A stretch of 7,553 nt of DNA from GCA-2726245 sp035513655 (GTDB taxonomy: Bacteria > Planctomycetota > Planctomycetia > Pirellulales > Pirellulaceae): contig DATKBV010000644.1 in the NCBI GenBank assembly GCA_035513655.1, positions 1-7,553 of the forward strand. The letters run 5' to 3'. How positions within the stretch are numbered: the first letter of the stretch is position 1; every line of letters starts with the position of its first letter. The translations under genes and the position numbers were made by a program. Below the pieces are notes generated by a model. It was not told the DNA's origin. It worked only from the letters and a program-made list of their open reading frames with translations, and made no database searches. Shown piece after piece: positions 1 to 7,279 of the stretch.

Positions 1-153
1 GTTCCCAGCTGGTCGCAGTCGGAAGAGGACATTCGTTTCGCGTATCGCTTGGCCGAGTCGACCAAAGGCCGCGTCTTCTTCACCGCGGGCAAGGATCTCG
101 ACCGCTATGTCGTTTGGGATTACTTGAATCGCAAACGGGAAATCATCGCGTAA
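1..153 (+). CDS. 3' end of an unrecognised protein (partial)
   Basis: An open frame runs from the first base of the window to a TAA at 151-153 and gives a 50-residue C-terminal fragment. It begins VPSWSQSEEDIRFAYRLAES and ends NRKREIIA. The composition is that of a normal soluble protein, with balanced charges and the aromatic-rich stretch RYVVWDYLNRKRE, and codon use is unremarkable. The gene starts outside the window. A strong hairpin 26 bp after the stop supports this being a true gene end. I do not recognise the family from this fragment, and no function is proposed. Confidence 0.7.
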   Translation, partial: VPSWSQSEEDIRFAYRLAESTKGRVFFTAGKDLDRYVVWDYLNRKREIIA

Positions 154-179
154 CGCCACTTGGCGCGTGAAACGAACAA

Positions 180-211
180 GCCGGAGCGAATTCACAGCAA
201 TTCGCTCCGGC
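180..211. terminator. Perfect hairpin between convergent genes, probable bidirectional terminator
   Basis: A 13-bp perfect inverted repeat (GCCGGAGCGAATT at 180-192, AATTCGCTCCGGC at 199-211) encloses a 6-base loop. It lies 26 bp after the stop of the plus-strand gene ending at 153 and 55 bp beyond the stop of the minus-strand DUF1559 gene at 267. It can therefore serve both. No clear T-run follows on either strand, so it is not a textbook intrinsic terminator. Position and stem strength are the evidence. A smaller hairpin (CGCC-ACTT-GGCG, 154-165) directly abuts the first stop codon. Confidence 0.7.
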
Positions 212-266
212 CCGCGGCTCGATGACAGGCGTTCAATACGGCGATTCGTCACCCGTCCATGCTCGG

Positions 267-1418
267 TTACGGCGTGGTGAAATTCACGTCGCCCCCATCG
301 GCCCTCGCGATCAGTCGTTCCCAGATCGTGTCGACCTCCGTAGCCCGGACGATCAAGGTTTCATCCGGCGTGATCTGACCCGCATTGTGATCGGCGTTGA
401 TCGTTTCGCTAAGGAAGTGAACACTCCCGTCACAGAACAGGAACTGTGCTCCGCCGGGGTGTTGACTGCTAAATCCGCGCGGTGCCCAACCTCGGTTCAG
501 ATGATCATTCAGATTAATTCGAGGACGGCCGATACCGATTACCGACGTGCGAGTATCCGCTCCCTGTGGCAGAAACGTATCTGTCCCGCCCGTAATACTG
601 GGGTTTGCGCCATTACTGCCATTGCGTCGCGGAATTCCAAAGACATTTCCGGCACCGATGGAAAAGACGATGCTGATTCCACCACCGGTGACAGGATTCG
701 GTCGCGTATTGATTTGCCAGACGCGCTCTCCCACGGCAATCACGCTGCTCGTTCCATCTTGAATCCCAGAAAAGTTGACGCCTCTGTTTTCTAGAAAGAC
801 TCCTTGCTCAACGGGCAAACCACCGTCCGCGTCCGTTGCGTAGCTGGAACTCGACCCTACATAATTCGAGGTCGACGTGTAGTGAACGGGAAAGTTCGGG
901 ACTGGCGCGCTCCCCGCGCCAATTCGCCGAGCGAAATGATCATTAATTCGAAACTGTGTTACTGTCAGAGACGACGGGCACAGAAAGCCACTCAGGTTCG
1001 GCTTCAGAATTTCAGTCCTATTCGTGACCGCCAAGGCCCGCACTTGTTCGAGGTGTAATGGTGATCCGACAGTCAGTTGGTTATGCAGCGGTTGTTGTTC
1101 GACAAACGGGAGAATCAGCGCCCCCCAACTCCATAGTGGCCAATTGTTCGTAGCCAACGACGGGTTCGACGGGTTCACGGTGACGTTCCACGGAACCGCT
1201 GTGATCCAGGCCGGGGGCAGTGTCTTGTACGTATCGTGATAGTTGTGAAGCGCGATTCCGAGCTGCTTCAGATTGTTACTGCATGACATTCGCTGAGCGG
1301 CTTGACGCGCAGCTTGAACGGCAGGCAGCAGTAACGCCACCAGAATACCGATGATGGCAATGACCACCAACAACTCGACGAGTGTAAACCCAGTTCGACG
1401 ACGACGGAAACGGTACAT
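267..1418 (-). CDS. DUF1559 pseudopilin-like protein
   Basis: This is a 383-residue protein of the planctomycete DUF1559 (SBP_bac_10) family, probably exported and anchored like a type II/IV pseudopilin. The N-terminus MYRFRRRRTGFTLVE has the prepilin peptidase site: cleavage after G10, then F11 and the conserved E15 (position +5). A hydrophobic helix follows (about 11-31), then the family helix VQAARQAAQRMSCSNNLKQL. Near the C-terminus, residues 315-341 hold the diagnostic HPGG...FLFCDGSVHFLS motif. The ATG at 1418 is chosen because TCCTCC at 1426-1431 reads GGAGGA on this strand, 7 bases before it. The open frame continues 91 codons further upstream, but that part is arginine-rich and lies opposite the lipoprotein gene, so it is not coding. 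The family's precise role is unknown. Confidence 0.93.
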   Translation of the reverse strand: MYRFRRRRTGFTLVELLVVIAIIGILVALLLPAVQAARQAAQRMSCSNNLKQLGIALHNYHDTYKTLPPAWITAVPWNVTVNPSNPSLATNNWPLWSWGALILPFVEQQPLHNQLTVGSPLHLEQVRALAVTNRTEILKPNLSGFLCPSSLTVTQFRINDHFARRIGAGSAPVPNFPVHYTSTSNYVGSSSSYATDADGGLPVEQGVFLENRGVNFSGIQDGTSSVIAVGERVWQINTRPNPVTGGGISIVFSIGAGNVFGIPRRNGSNGANPSITGGTDTFLPQGADTRTSVIGIGRPRINLNDHLNRGWAPRGFSSQHPGGAQFLFCDGSVHFLSETINADHNAGQITPDETLIVRATEVDTIWERLIARADGGDVNFTTP

Positions 1419-1425
1419 ACCAAAG

Positions 1426-1431
1426 TCCTCC
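1426..1431 (-). promoter_or_regulatory. Shine-Dalgarno site fixing the DUF1559 start
   Basis: On the minus strand this reads GGAGGA, with a 7-base spacer to the ATG at 1418-1416. It decides between that ATG and upstream in-frame starts, which would add a non-coding arginine-rich extension. Confidence 0.8.
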
Positions 1432-1563
1432 GCAATTGAGATGAAAGGAAATAAGTGCGGGATACTAAGCGGATTCGGACTTTTCGGCCAGCCGCCTCGG
1501 GGTTCCCAACGCTGGGTTCCTATCGAGGCATACCCAGCATCAATGTTAATTGCAACTTTGGAA

Positions 1564-1815
1564 TTACTTTCCCGGCTTCTGCTTCTTGGCCTCTGCTTTT
1601 TTTTCAGCTTCCGGCTCCGTCGCATCCTCGGCTGCCGGAGACGCGGCCGCCGTCGAAGTTTCAGCGCTAGTTTCCGGGGCAAGTGCCGCATTAGCAGCTT
1701 CCGACGCAGGATCTGAGCCGCCTGGAACCGGTGTGCCAGGTCCGCCGCATCCGATCAAGAGACCCATCGCGGTCACGATCGAGAACAAAGCAAATGCTCG
1801 TTGGAACGATTGCAT
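1564..1815 (-). CDS. Small low-complexity lipoprotein
   Basis: This is a predicted 83-residue lipoprotein. The N-terminus MQSFQRAFALFSIVTAMGLLIGC is a signal peptide with a hydrophobic core and the lipobox LIGC, so lipidation would fall on Cys23. The mature part is low-complexity. It starts GGPGTPVPGG, continues with an Ala/Glu/Thr/Ser/Pro-rich stretch, and ends in a lysine-rich tail (EAEKKAEAKKQKPGK). No folded domain is apparent, so it may be a flexible envelope tether or filler. The ATG at 1815 has GAGGAG 11 bases upstream. A GTG immediately before it (1818) sits at 8 bases and is an equally good start, adding one residue. The gene precedes the DUF1559 gene on the same strand with a 145-bp gap. 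Small lipoproteins next to DUF1559 genes are common in planctomycetes. Confidence 0.8.
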   Translation of the reverse strand: MQSFQRAFALFSIVTAMGLLIGCGGPGTPVPGGSDPASEAANAALAPETSAETSTAAASPAAEDATEPEAEKKAEAKKQKPGK

Positions 1816-1818
1816 CAC

Positions 1819-2057
1819 GTTAACAACTCCTCGCTTGGAAAAATCGATTCTTGGCTTCACGATTCAGAGCCATTCATCACGAACCCGTGCCAGCTTAACA
1901 ATACGATTCGCGATAAGCAAGGATTTTTTCGCAGTTCGCGACCCAGTTCGGCGGACTTCGAGGTGACACGCAGTCCACGCGGACCTGGAAATCTTCTTAG
2001 GAGAACGCTAACGTAGGTGATTTGCCACGTATTCTCGGGGAGTTTAAGGTTTGCGTC
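1819..2057. promoter_or_regulatory. Divergent intergenic region between lipoprotein and trmB
   Basis: These 239 bp separate two divergent genes and must hold the promoters for both, unless trmB is transcribed from further upstream. On the minus strand, TTGCTT (rc of AAGCAA, 1916-1921) is a possible -35, but no convincing -10 lies 16-18 bases beyond it. On the plus strand no clear sigma-70 pair is visible. AAGG at 2046-2049 is a weak ribosome site 8 bases before the trmB ATG. Nothing else, such as an RNA gene or a clear repeat, was recognised here. Confidence 0.4.
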
Positions 2058-2702
2058 ATGGGCCGCCGCGCGCTGAAGTCTGTTGATCCGGCACTCGATC
2101 TTTCAGACTTTCTTTTTACGCTAGACGAACTGCCCGCGCCACTTGTCGCACACGAATTCTTCGGACGCACTGCTCCGTTAGAAATCGAAGTTGGCAGCGG
2201 CAAGGGACTTTTTATGCAGACGGCGTGCGAATCGCAACCGGAGCGAAACTTTCTCGGCATCGAAATGGCTCGCAAGTACGCTCGGCATGCCGCGGGGCGA
2301 CTCGCCAAACGTGAACTCGCGAACGGCAAAATGATCAGCGGCGACGGATTGCGACTGTTCCGCGAGTTTCTGACGGACGAGAGTGTTGATGCGGTGCATG
2401 TTTACTTTCCCGATCCTTGGTGGAAAGACCGACACCGCAAACGCCGAGTCATGAAGCCCGACTTCCTGCGCGACATTCAACGAGTCCTCATTCCCGGCGG
2501 GTCTCTACACTTTTGGACCGATGTCGAGGAATACTTTCAGACGACACTCGACCTGATTGCGGCGGAAGTCCGTTTGGAAGGCCCACTGCCCGTCACAGAG
2601 CGCCCCGCCGAACACGACCTTGACTACCGCACGCACTTCGAGCGCCGCATGAGAATGCACGGCGAACCAGTCTATCGTTCCGAGTTCCGGAAACGATTGT
2701 GA
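2058..2702 (+). CDS. trmB: tRNA (guanine-N7-)-methyltransferase TrmB
   Basis: This enzyme transfers a methyl group from S-adenosylmethionine to N7 of guanine, normally G46 in the variable loop of tRNAs, in the cytoplasm. The 214-residue product shows the Rossmann SAM loop EIEVGSGKG (42-50), the acidic end of strand 2 in GIEMARKYA (67-75), GDG (95-97), and the family signature YFPDPWWKDRHRKRR (116-130). The C-terminal THFE motif (192-195) also fits the family. Length is typical for bacterial TrmB. The frame is open from a TTG at 2022, but the ATG at 2058 gives the usual planctomycete N-terminus MGRRALKSVDPALDLS, and AAGG lies 8 bases before it, so this start is preferred. The gene is monocistronic here, divergent from the lipoprotein gene and convergent with the Na/Pi cotransporter gene 66 bp away. 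Confidence 0.95.
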   Translation: MGRRALKSVDPALDLSDFLFTLDELPAPLVAHEFFGRTAPLEIEVGSGKGLFMQTACESQPERNFLGIEMARKYARHAAGRLAKRELANGKMISGDGLRLFREFLTDESVDAVHVYFPDPWWKDRHRKRRVMKPDFLRDIQRVLIPGGSLHFWTDVEEYFQTTLDLIAAEVRLEGPLPVTERPAEHDLDYRTHFERRMRMHGEPVYRSEFRKRL

Positions 2703-2768
2703 CATGTGCGATCTAGACTCATACCCGATCGGGGCGGGCTTCGTATGTCGCGATTCACTATGCGCACG

Positions 2769-4526
2769 CTACAAAGCCGACTTCGTCGACACAGGCTCCG
2801 TGCTCCCCTCGGGCTCCTTGTCGGGGTCAGCCAGATGGTCTTCGCCGACCAACTTCGCAACTCGTTTCGCGAAGTAATACATGCGGCGGAGGTATTCCAT
2901 GACTTCAGACTCCAGTCGAAAAGTTGCCAATCGGTTTGGCTCGCCTGCCGATAACCGTCGCGAGAGATGCAACTCCGCTAAACCGGCCAGCCGGTCGATT
3001 TCCGCTTTTGCCTCGGTGACCTCGCGCGCGATCGCTTTGTCGTTCGAGACGATGGCGCGTATCGACCGCTCCGTGGCCCTAGCGACTTCCCTGTTCAAGG
3101 CACGCAAAACGTCTTGCGTTGCCTGGCTAATCTGGAGGTTGGCTCGCAAACGATCACGCCCAGCACCGACAAGATTGGTTTCGATCATGTCACCGATGCT
3201 TTCGATGTAATTGGCGGCCGACAAGAAACATTGAAGCTGCTTGGCCTGATGGGTCGAGAGGTTTTCCTTCGAGAGCCGCCCGAGATAGGTGACAATGCCC
3301 GCGTGCAACGCGTCGACGTTATTGTCCAAATCCTCGAGCGCATCAATCTCCTTGTTCGTTCCCCGGATCACGGTATCGAGCGCGCCTCGCATCATGTGCA
3401 ACGCGGCAGCCCCCAGCCGTCCCAGTTCCAGTCGGACAACGTCCATTGCGAGAGCTGGCGTCTGGAGCAAGATGGGGTCGAGGTATCTTGGCTGAGTCAC
3501 TTCGACCGGGGCCGTGGTACGGTCCGGCACGATGCGTTGCACGAGCCAAGCGAGAGGAGTCGTGAGCCAGATGAACAGGAAGGTGTTGGCAAGATTAAAT
3601 ATTGTGTGCGCGTTGGCGATTTGTCGCGGCGTTTCGGCGGCGACCCGCGCTGCACCGACGAGGTCCGGACTCGCTGGCGAGAGCCAGCTCACGAATGCGC
3701 CAAGCTGTGGAATGAAGGCGAACCAGACCATAACACCAGCCAGGTTAAAGACAATGTGGACTACGGCTGCGCGTACGGCTTCCCGCGACTTCCCGAGCGA
3801 CGCGAGACCAGCGGTGATGCAGGTCCCGACGTTGGCACCGAATATGAGCGCGATGCCTGCCTCCAGCGAAATGAAGCCTTGACTGGCGAGTGTGATGACC
3901 ATGCCGGTCGTGGCGGATGAGCTTTGGAGCAGCGCCGTAAGCACCGCGGCCAGCAGGATCGCCGTCACCGGGTGGTCCATCTGCCGCATCAGATCGACAA
4001 AATGCGGATACGTGCGCAGTGGCGCGGTGCCATCGCTCATTAAGTTCATACCCAAGAAGATCAGCCCCAAACTCATGACCAGGGCCCCGTAGTGACGCAT
4101 CTTCTCACTCTTCGAACCGAGTCGTGTGAAAAAGCCGATGGCCACCAACAACAGCGAGTAGTGGGCGATTTTGAATGCGATTAGCTGTGCCGTGAACGTC
4201 GTGCCAATGTTGGCACCCAAAATGATGCCGATCGACTGAGTCCACGATATCATCCGAGCCGAAACGAAGCCCACGACGAGAACCGTTGTCACGGAAGAAG
4301 ATTGGAGGATCGCCGTGATGACTGCACCAGCCAGAACGCCGGTGAAGCGATTGGTCGTCAAGGCGGCCAGCGCCTTTTTCATTCCCTCGCCCGTGATGGC
4401 CTTCAGGGCATCAGACATCTGGTCCAGTCCAAACAAGAACAGGGCCAGGCCGCCGATCAGCGCTATCAGAATGGTATCGACTTGCAAGGACGCGGCATGG
4501 GTTTCGGCAAACAACGGAATAGGCAT
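2769..4526 (-). CDS. Na+/phosphate cotransporter with C-terminal PhoU-like domain
   Basis: This is a 585-residue inner-membrane protein of the Na/Pi-cotransporter family (PF02690; NptA/YjbB type), expected to move inorganic phosphate across the membrane using sodium. Two inverted repeat halves are visible. Each has a QSSS motif (ILQSSSVTT, 73-81; LLQSSSATT, 199-207) followed by GANIGTT (104-110) or GANVGTC (230-236). Several hydrophobic segments fill about residues 16-335. Residues from about 350 to 560 form a soluble, helix-rich, charged region like PhoU, as in many bacterial members. The ATG at 4526 is preferred because CGGAAG lies 7 bases before it. A TTG at 4556 would add 10 residues and abut the CHAD stop. 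The gene begins 30 bp after the CHAD gene, so the two are probably one operon. Whether it imports or exports phosphate cannot be told from sequence. Confidence 0.93.
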   Translation of the reverse strand: MPIPLFAETHAASLQVDTILIALIGGLALFLFGLDQMSDALKAITGEGMKKALAALTTNRFTGVLAGAVITAILQSSSVTTVLVVGFVSARMISWTQSIGIILGANIGTTFTAQLIAFKIAHYSLLLVAIGFFTRLGSKSEKMRHYGALVMSLGLIFLGMNLMSDGTAPLRTYPHFVDLMRQMDHPVTAILLAAVLTALLQSSSATTGMVITLASQGFISLEAGIALIFGANVGTCITAGLASLGKSREAVRAAVVHIVFNLAGVMVWFAFIPQLGAFVSWLSPASPDLVGAARVAAETPRQIANAHTIFNLANTFLFIWLTTPLAWLVQRIVPDRTTAPVEVTQPRYLDPILLQTPALAMDVVRLELGRLGAAALHMMRGALDTVIRGTNKEIDALEDLDNNVDALHAGIVTYLGRLSKENLSTHQAKQLQCFLSAANYIESIGDMIETNLVGAGRDRLRANLQISQATQDVLRALNREVARATERSIRAIVSNDKAIAREVTEAKAEIDRLAGLAELHLSRRLSAGEPNRLATFRLESEVMEYLRRMYYFAKRVAKLVGEDHLADPDKEPEGSTEPVSTKSAL

Positions 4527-4533
4527 CTTCTGA

Positions 4534-4539
4534 CTTCCG
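4534..4539 (-). promoter_or_regulatory. Ribosome binding site of the Na/Pi cotransporter gene
   Basis: The minus strand reads CGGAAG here, 7 bases before the ATG at 4526-4524. It lies in the 30-bp gap after the CHAD stop and favours this ATG over the TTG at 4556. Confidence 0.5.
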
Positions 4540-4556
4540 ATGAGGAGTCTCTGCAA

Positions 4557-5513
4557 TTAGCCGGACGGGCGTTCCTCCGGCGATCCCGCCGTGTCGTTGT
4601 CACCGGTTACCTCGCTGAATGCTTCTCGCAATCGCTGCTGTTGTTCGACGGTCCACCAATCGGCGTACTGACGGAGCGATTCCCGCAATCGTTGCTCCTC
4701 GTCCTCTAACAATTCTGTTAAGTAAGCGGCAACGGTGGGTTCGTCACTTTCCCCGAGCCGGCGGCGGATGCGATCCAGTGCCGATATGTGGTCGTTGACC
4801 TTTCCCAATTGGTCCTGCAACGCTTCCAACAGGGGATAAGCAGTCTCGCGAAGGTTTCGCGTGAAGGCGGATGCCAACAATTCCATGGCGTAACGCAGCT
4901 TCTTGCCCGCGATGCGAAACTGGTGCAAGCGATCGGTATCTTGTATCTCTTCTTCGGCCATTTCAAGGAACTCGGAAAGGACTTGCCACAGTCGGTCCTC
5001 GGCCCAAGCACGGTAGGTCGGTTCTTTTGATTTCCTTCGCTTACCGCGTACGCGAACGCGCTTCAATAACTTCTCCACACGGCGTTCGAATCGCCCCTTG
5101 CCGTTTGCCAGCCGTTCGTAGATTTCCACCACCGGTCGCTGAGACTCGATGCGGTGCTCGCGGATGTGATTCAACAAACTGGCCGCGGCAGGGCTCTGGT
5201 CGGCGGCCAGTCGTCGCAAAAAGACATCGTCGTCACGAGCGTCGTTGGTTGCTTTTCGTATCCGCTTCAACTGTTTTTCTATCCAGGCGGCTCGCCACTC
5301 GGGCAGCAACTTGCGGTACATCTCGATGGCGGCACCAGCGCGCCGAGTCCAAACTCTCAACTGGTGTACGTAGTCGACATTCTCCTCATGATGCAGCGCT
5401 GCCAGCTTCAGGTACTGGGCCACAGGCTCCAGACGAGATTTCAAACTTCGCGCTGCAACTTCGGTCACCGGCGCGGTGCCCTTCGCGCGGATCCACTTCG
5501 GTGCGTGTGCCAA
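4557..5513 (-). CDS. CHAD-domain protein, probable polyphosphate-binding
   Basis: This 318-residue protein is mostly the CHAD domain (conserved histidine alpha-helical domain, PF05235), a helical bundle of two repeats with a basic surface. The first half has VHQLRVWTRRAGAAIEMYRKLLP (about 49-71) and NDARDDDVFLR (90-100). The second half has LHQFRIAGKKLRYAMELL (196-213) and LQDQLGKVNDH (232-242), with the conserved His, Arg and Lys residues present. CHAD proteins in other bacteria attach to polyphosphate granules. A very basic linker (KLLKRVRVRGKRRKSKE, 148-164) joins the halves, and the last 20 residues are an acidic, probably disordered tail. No CYTH/triphosphatase domain is attached. The start is a TTG at 5513 with AAGG 11 bases upstream, and an in-frame stop at 5568-5570 limits extension. 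A GTG at residue 16 is an alternative. Its partner 30 bp downstream is the Na/Pi cotransporter. Confidence 0.9.
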   Translation of the reverse strand: MAHAPKWIRAKGTAPVTEVAARSLKSRLEPVAQYLKLAALHHEENVDYVHQLRVWTRRAGAAIEMYRKLLPEWRAAWIEKQLKRIRKATNDARDDDVFLRRLAADQSPAAASLLNHIREHRIESQRPVVEIYERLANGKGRFERRVEKLLKRVRVRGKRRKSKEPTYRAWAEDRLWQVLSEFLEMAEEEIQDTDRLHQFRIAGKKLRYAMELLASAFTRNLRETAYPLLEALQDQLGKVNDHISALDRIRRRLGESDEPTVAAYLTELLEDEEQRLRESLRQYADWWTVEQQQRLREAFSEVTGDNDTAGSPEERPSG

Positions 5514-5542
5514 GGGCTTCAGCCTTTTCTGTTTGGGCTCTG

Positions 5543-5588
5543 TGACAAGGGCGCTTTTCCAACGCCATCATATCCTGAAGAAAGCGTG
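5543..5588. repeat. 46-bp direct repeat, copy A, upstream of the CHAD gene
   Basis: This stretch matches 7313-7358 at 41 of 46 positions in the same orientation. Shared blocks on the plus strand are TGACAAG, TTTTCCAACG, ATCATATCCT and AAGAAAGCGTG. It lies 29 bp before the CHAD start codon and 102 bp after the haloperoxidase stop, in non-coding sequence. Read toward the CHAD gene it contains AGGATATGAT, in which TATGAT matches a sigma-70 -10 box at 5 of 6 positions. No good -35 is visible 16-18 bases upstream. Confidence 0.85.
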
Positions 5589-5651
5589 GTAGAACAGACA
5601 ACAGCCGCCCCCAAGTCAACGCTCGAGACAAAAGCGAGAGTAACTCTGCCT

Positions 5652-5697
5652 GGGCTGATATCAAACCCGCCAATATACCCCCCGACCACCTCAGCCC
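5652..5697. terminator. Weak inverted repeat at the haloperoxidase stop
   Basis: GGGCTGA (5652-5658) and TCAGCCC (5691-5697) are perfect 7-bp arms separated by 32 bases, one arm overlapping the haloperoxidase stop codon. This could be a terminator or transcript-end hairpin, but the loop is long and no T-run follows. The rest of the gap between this gene and the CHAD gene holds repeat copy A and nothing else recognised. Confidence 0.2.
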
Positions 5698-7229
5698 GCC
5701 TCATCCCTCACCTTCGCCGTCCCACTAAAGTACTCCAAGTACTTCGGCCAGCTCCAAACGGCAAGCTTCCGTCCCACGTCCAATCCGACATTATTATCGA
5801 TCGGAATGTGATAGCCCCCCATCGCCCGTGACAGGGCCGCCATATCCGCCGTCCCCGACCAAGTCGGCAGGTCCAACATCACGAAATCGCCCGCCACACT
5901 CTCGGTCAACTCGCAATGCCGCCGACGTTCCGCAAACCCATACTTGTCCGTGCCAGTAAATAGTTCCAAGGTCTTCGAGCAGGCCCCGCTGACGGTCGCG
6001 TGGCCACTTGTGTAGCCCGGAAACGGCGGCGTGATGAACGACAAGGGCGAATAAGGATGCCAATCGTCCCCCAGCATCTCCCTGGTTCCTCCGTCCACTC
6101 CCGCCCAGCCGATGATCTTCTGTCCCTTATAATAGTGCCGAATTAACGTCCACGGCCGCGACGAGTCGTAATAACGCTTCGTCTCCCAGCATGCAATGAA
6201 TGCGTCGGACGCGACATTCGCGACCACGAAATACAGTTTTACGTCCCGATCCAAGTCGTGCTTGTCGCGCCGCGACACGTCCTGCGCGAACCGTAGCCAG
6301 TGCCCGCTCTGCCCCGTCGAACGCGGTCCATCCCGCATGAACTCCACAATCGCCTTGTGCTCCTTGCTGAGCGTGGCGTTGTACTTCAAGACTTCGTCGA
6401 CCTCTTTGCGCAGCAGCGCGTCGTCCGTCGTAGTCTTCGGCGGCGGCCCAGGGCGAAACTGCATGCTGGACTCCAACACAAACGGTTTCACGCGATACCA
6501 ATGCGGGGTCAAAAAGCCGGGCGTGATCCTCGTCCCGTCGGGCATCGTGAACGTAATCGGCTGCCAGCAATCGGGATCGCCGATCTTGTCCGGCGGATTC
6601 ACCGGACGATAGAACGTGTAATCAGAATACGGGGTTCCGTCGCCGCCGATTTCGTTCCCCAGTTGATTCGCCCCGTCGTTTTTGCGATACGCAATCACTG
6701 CCTGCGCCGCGAGATTCCCGACTCCCTCCGGTGTCGTTGGGTCGGTCGAGACGACGCTCGGATCGTAACCGACCTTCTTCATCTCCCCCGTCAACCACTC
6801 CGTGGAATGCGGATAAACGAAGACGAGCGATTGATACGAAGCGTAACTGATCGCTTTCTTTTTGTTCTCCAGCGTGTGTTCCGCCTTTGGCCGCCGCAAC
6901 CGCCCCCCCAGCCGCGAACCGACGGCGTTTTCGTCGTAAGCCGCCCAGGCGTCGTACATCGCCGTCGCCCACACGGCCAACGTCCTCGCGATAATCGTAG
7001 GCCGTGCCCCATACGCGTCCACGTCCTGCGCCGTCGCCTCTTGGGCGATGTCCAGCCAGACATACGCCAGCGACATCCCCGCCTTATCCTCGATCGGGAG
7101 GAACTGATGCAAAGGCTTTGCATCTTGGACCTCCGCCGACGCTCCATCCGCGCCAACGACTTGAGCGCCTTGAGCAACGAACAAAGCCAACATTCCGGCG
7201 ACGAAAATGCACGAACGAGTGGTAACCAT
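5691..7229 (-). CDS. Secreted vanadium-dependent haloperoxidase (PAP2 superfamily)
   Basis: This 512-residue enzyme is of the vanadium chloroperoxidase type, in the PAP2/acid phosphatase superfamily. Such enzymes use vanadate and hydrogen peroxide to oxidise halides to hypohalous acid. The vanadate pocket is complete: K351 and R358 in KRYYDSSRP, S408-G409-H410 in PPFPGYTSGHATVSGA, and R468 and H474 in SRAMGGYHIPID. Two residues near the site also match fungal chloroperoxidase: Trp348, three before the Lys, and Phe403, seven before the catalytic His. The N-terminus (MVTTRSCIFVAGMLALFVAQ) is a signal peptide, with likely cleavage after A27. The ATG at 7229 is preferred. An in-frame ATG at 7268 would spoil the signal peptide and leave almost no leader after the predicted promoter. 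No strong ribosome site is seen before either. Phosphatase activity remains possible. The gene stands alone, 177 bp before the CHAD gene. Confidence 0.9.
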   Translation of the reverse strand: MVTTRSCIFVAGMLALFVAQGAQVVGADGASAEVQDAKPLHQFLPIEDKAGMSLAYVWLDIAQEATAQDVDAYGARPTIIARTLAVWATAMYDAWAAYDENAVGSRLGGRLRRPKAEHTLENKKKAISYASYQSLVFVYPHSTEWLTGEMKKVGYDPSVVSTDPTTPEGVGNLAAQAVIAYRKNDGANQLGNEIGGDGTPYSDYTFYRPVNPPDKIGDPDCWQPITFTMPDGTRITPGFLTPHWYRVKPFVLESSMQFRPGPPPKTTTDDALLRKEVDEVLKYNATLSKEHKAIVEFMRDGPRSTGQSGHWLRFAQDVSRRDKHDLDRDVKLYFVVANVASDAFIACWETKRYYDSSRPWTLIRHYYKGQKIIGWAGVDGGTREMLGDDWHPYSPLSFITPPFPGYTSGHATVSGACSKTLELFTGTDKYGFAERRRHCELTESVAGDFVMLDLPTWSGTADMAALSRAMGGYHIPIDNNVGLDVGRKLAVWSWPKYLEYFSGTAKVRDEAG

Positions 7230-7279
7230 TAGCGGACCCAGCCAAGATAGGTGTGAAGCGAGCAACATCTTGCAGATCT

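Noticed and set aside
1419..1691. N-terminal extension of the DUF1559 frame by 91 codons
   Set aside because: The extension is arginine-rich, overlaps the lipoprotein gene in another frame, and would place the prepilin signal in mid-protein. A perfect ribosome site precedes the ATG at 1418.
1829..1861. Third, weaker copy of the 46-bp repeat near the lipoprotein start (CGCTTGGAAAAATCG)
   Set aside because: Only about a dozen bases align and gaps are needed. The ATCATATCCT and AAGAAAGCGTG blocks are absent, so chance is likely.
2703..2768. Terminator between trmB and the Na/Pi cotransporter gene (palindrome CCCGATCGGG at 2724-2733, CATAC/GTATG arms around it)
   Set aside because: The palindrome leaves only a 3-bp stem once a loop is allowed, and the outer arms are 5 bp without a T-run. 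A terminator is expected here by position but is not shown by the sequence.
3114..3920. 268-codon plus-strand open frame opposite the Na/Pi cotransporter gene
   Set aside because: It has no recognisable domain and lies fully inside a well-supported transporter gene on the other strand.
5543..5588. Repeat copies as coding remnants (minus-strand RFLQDMMALEKRPC in A, RFL-stop-DMISLEKRSC in B)
   Set aside because: Copy B has an in-frame stop and the differences are not mainly synonymous. The similarity of the peptides follows from the DNA identity, so translation is not supported.
4871..5831. Overlapping plus-strand open frames (224 and 225 codons) opposite the CHAD gene and its upstream gap
   Set aside because: The translations have no family features, and one runs through repeat copy A and into the haloperoxidase end. 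The CHAD gene on the other strand explains the open frames.
6300..7232. 310-codon plus-strand open frame opposite the haloperoxidase gene
   Set aside because: The translation is arginine-rich low-quality protein with no domain, and the opposite strand has a complete enzyme with all active-site motifs. It is a shadow created by codon bias.
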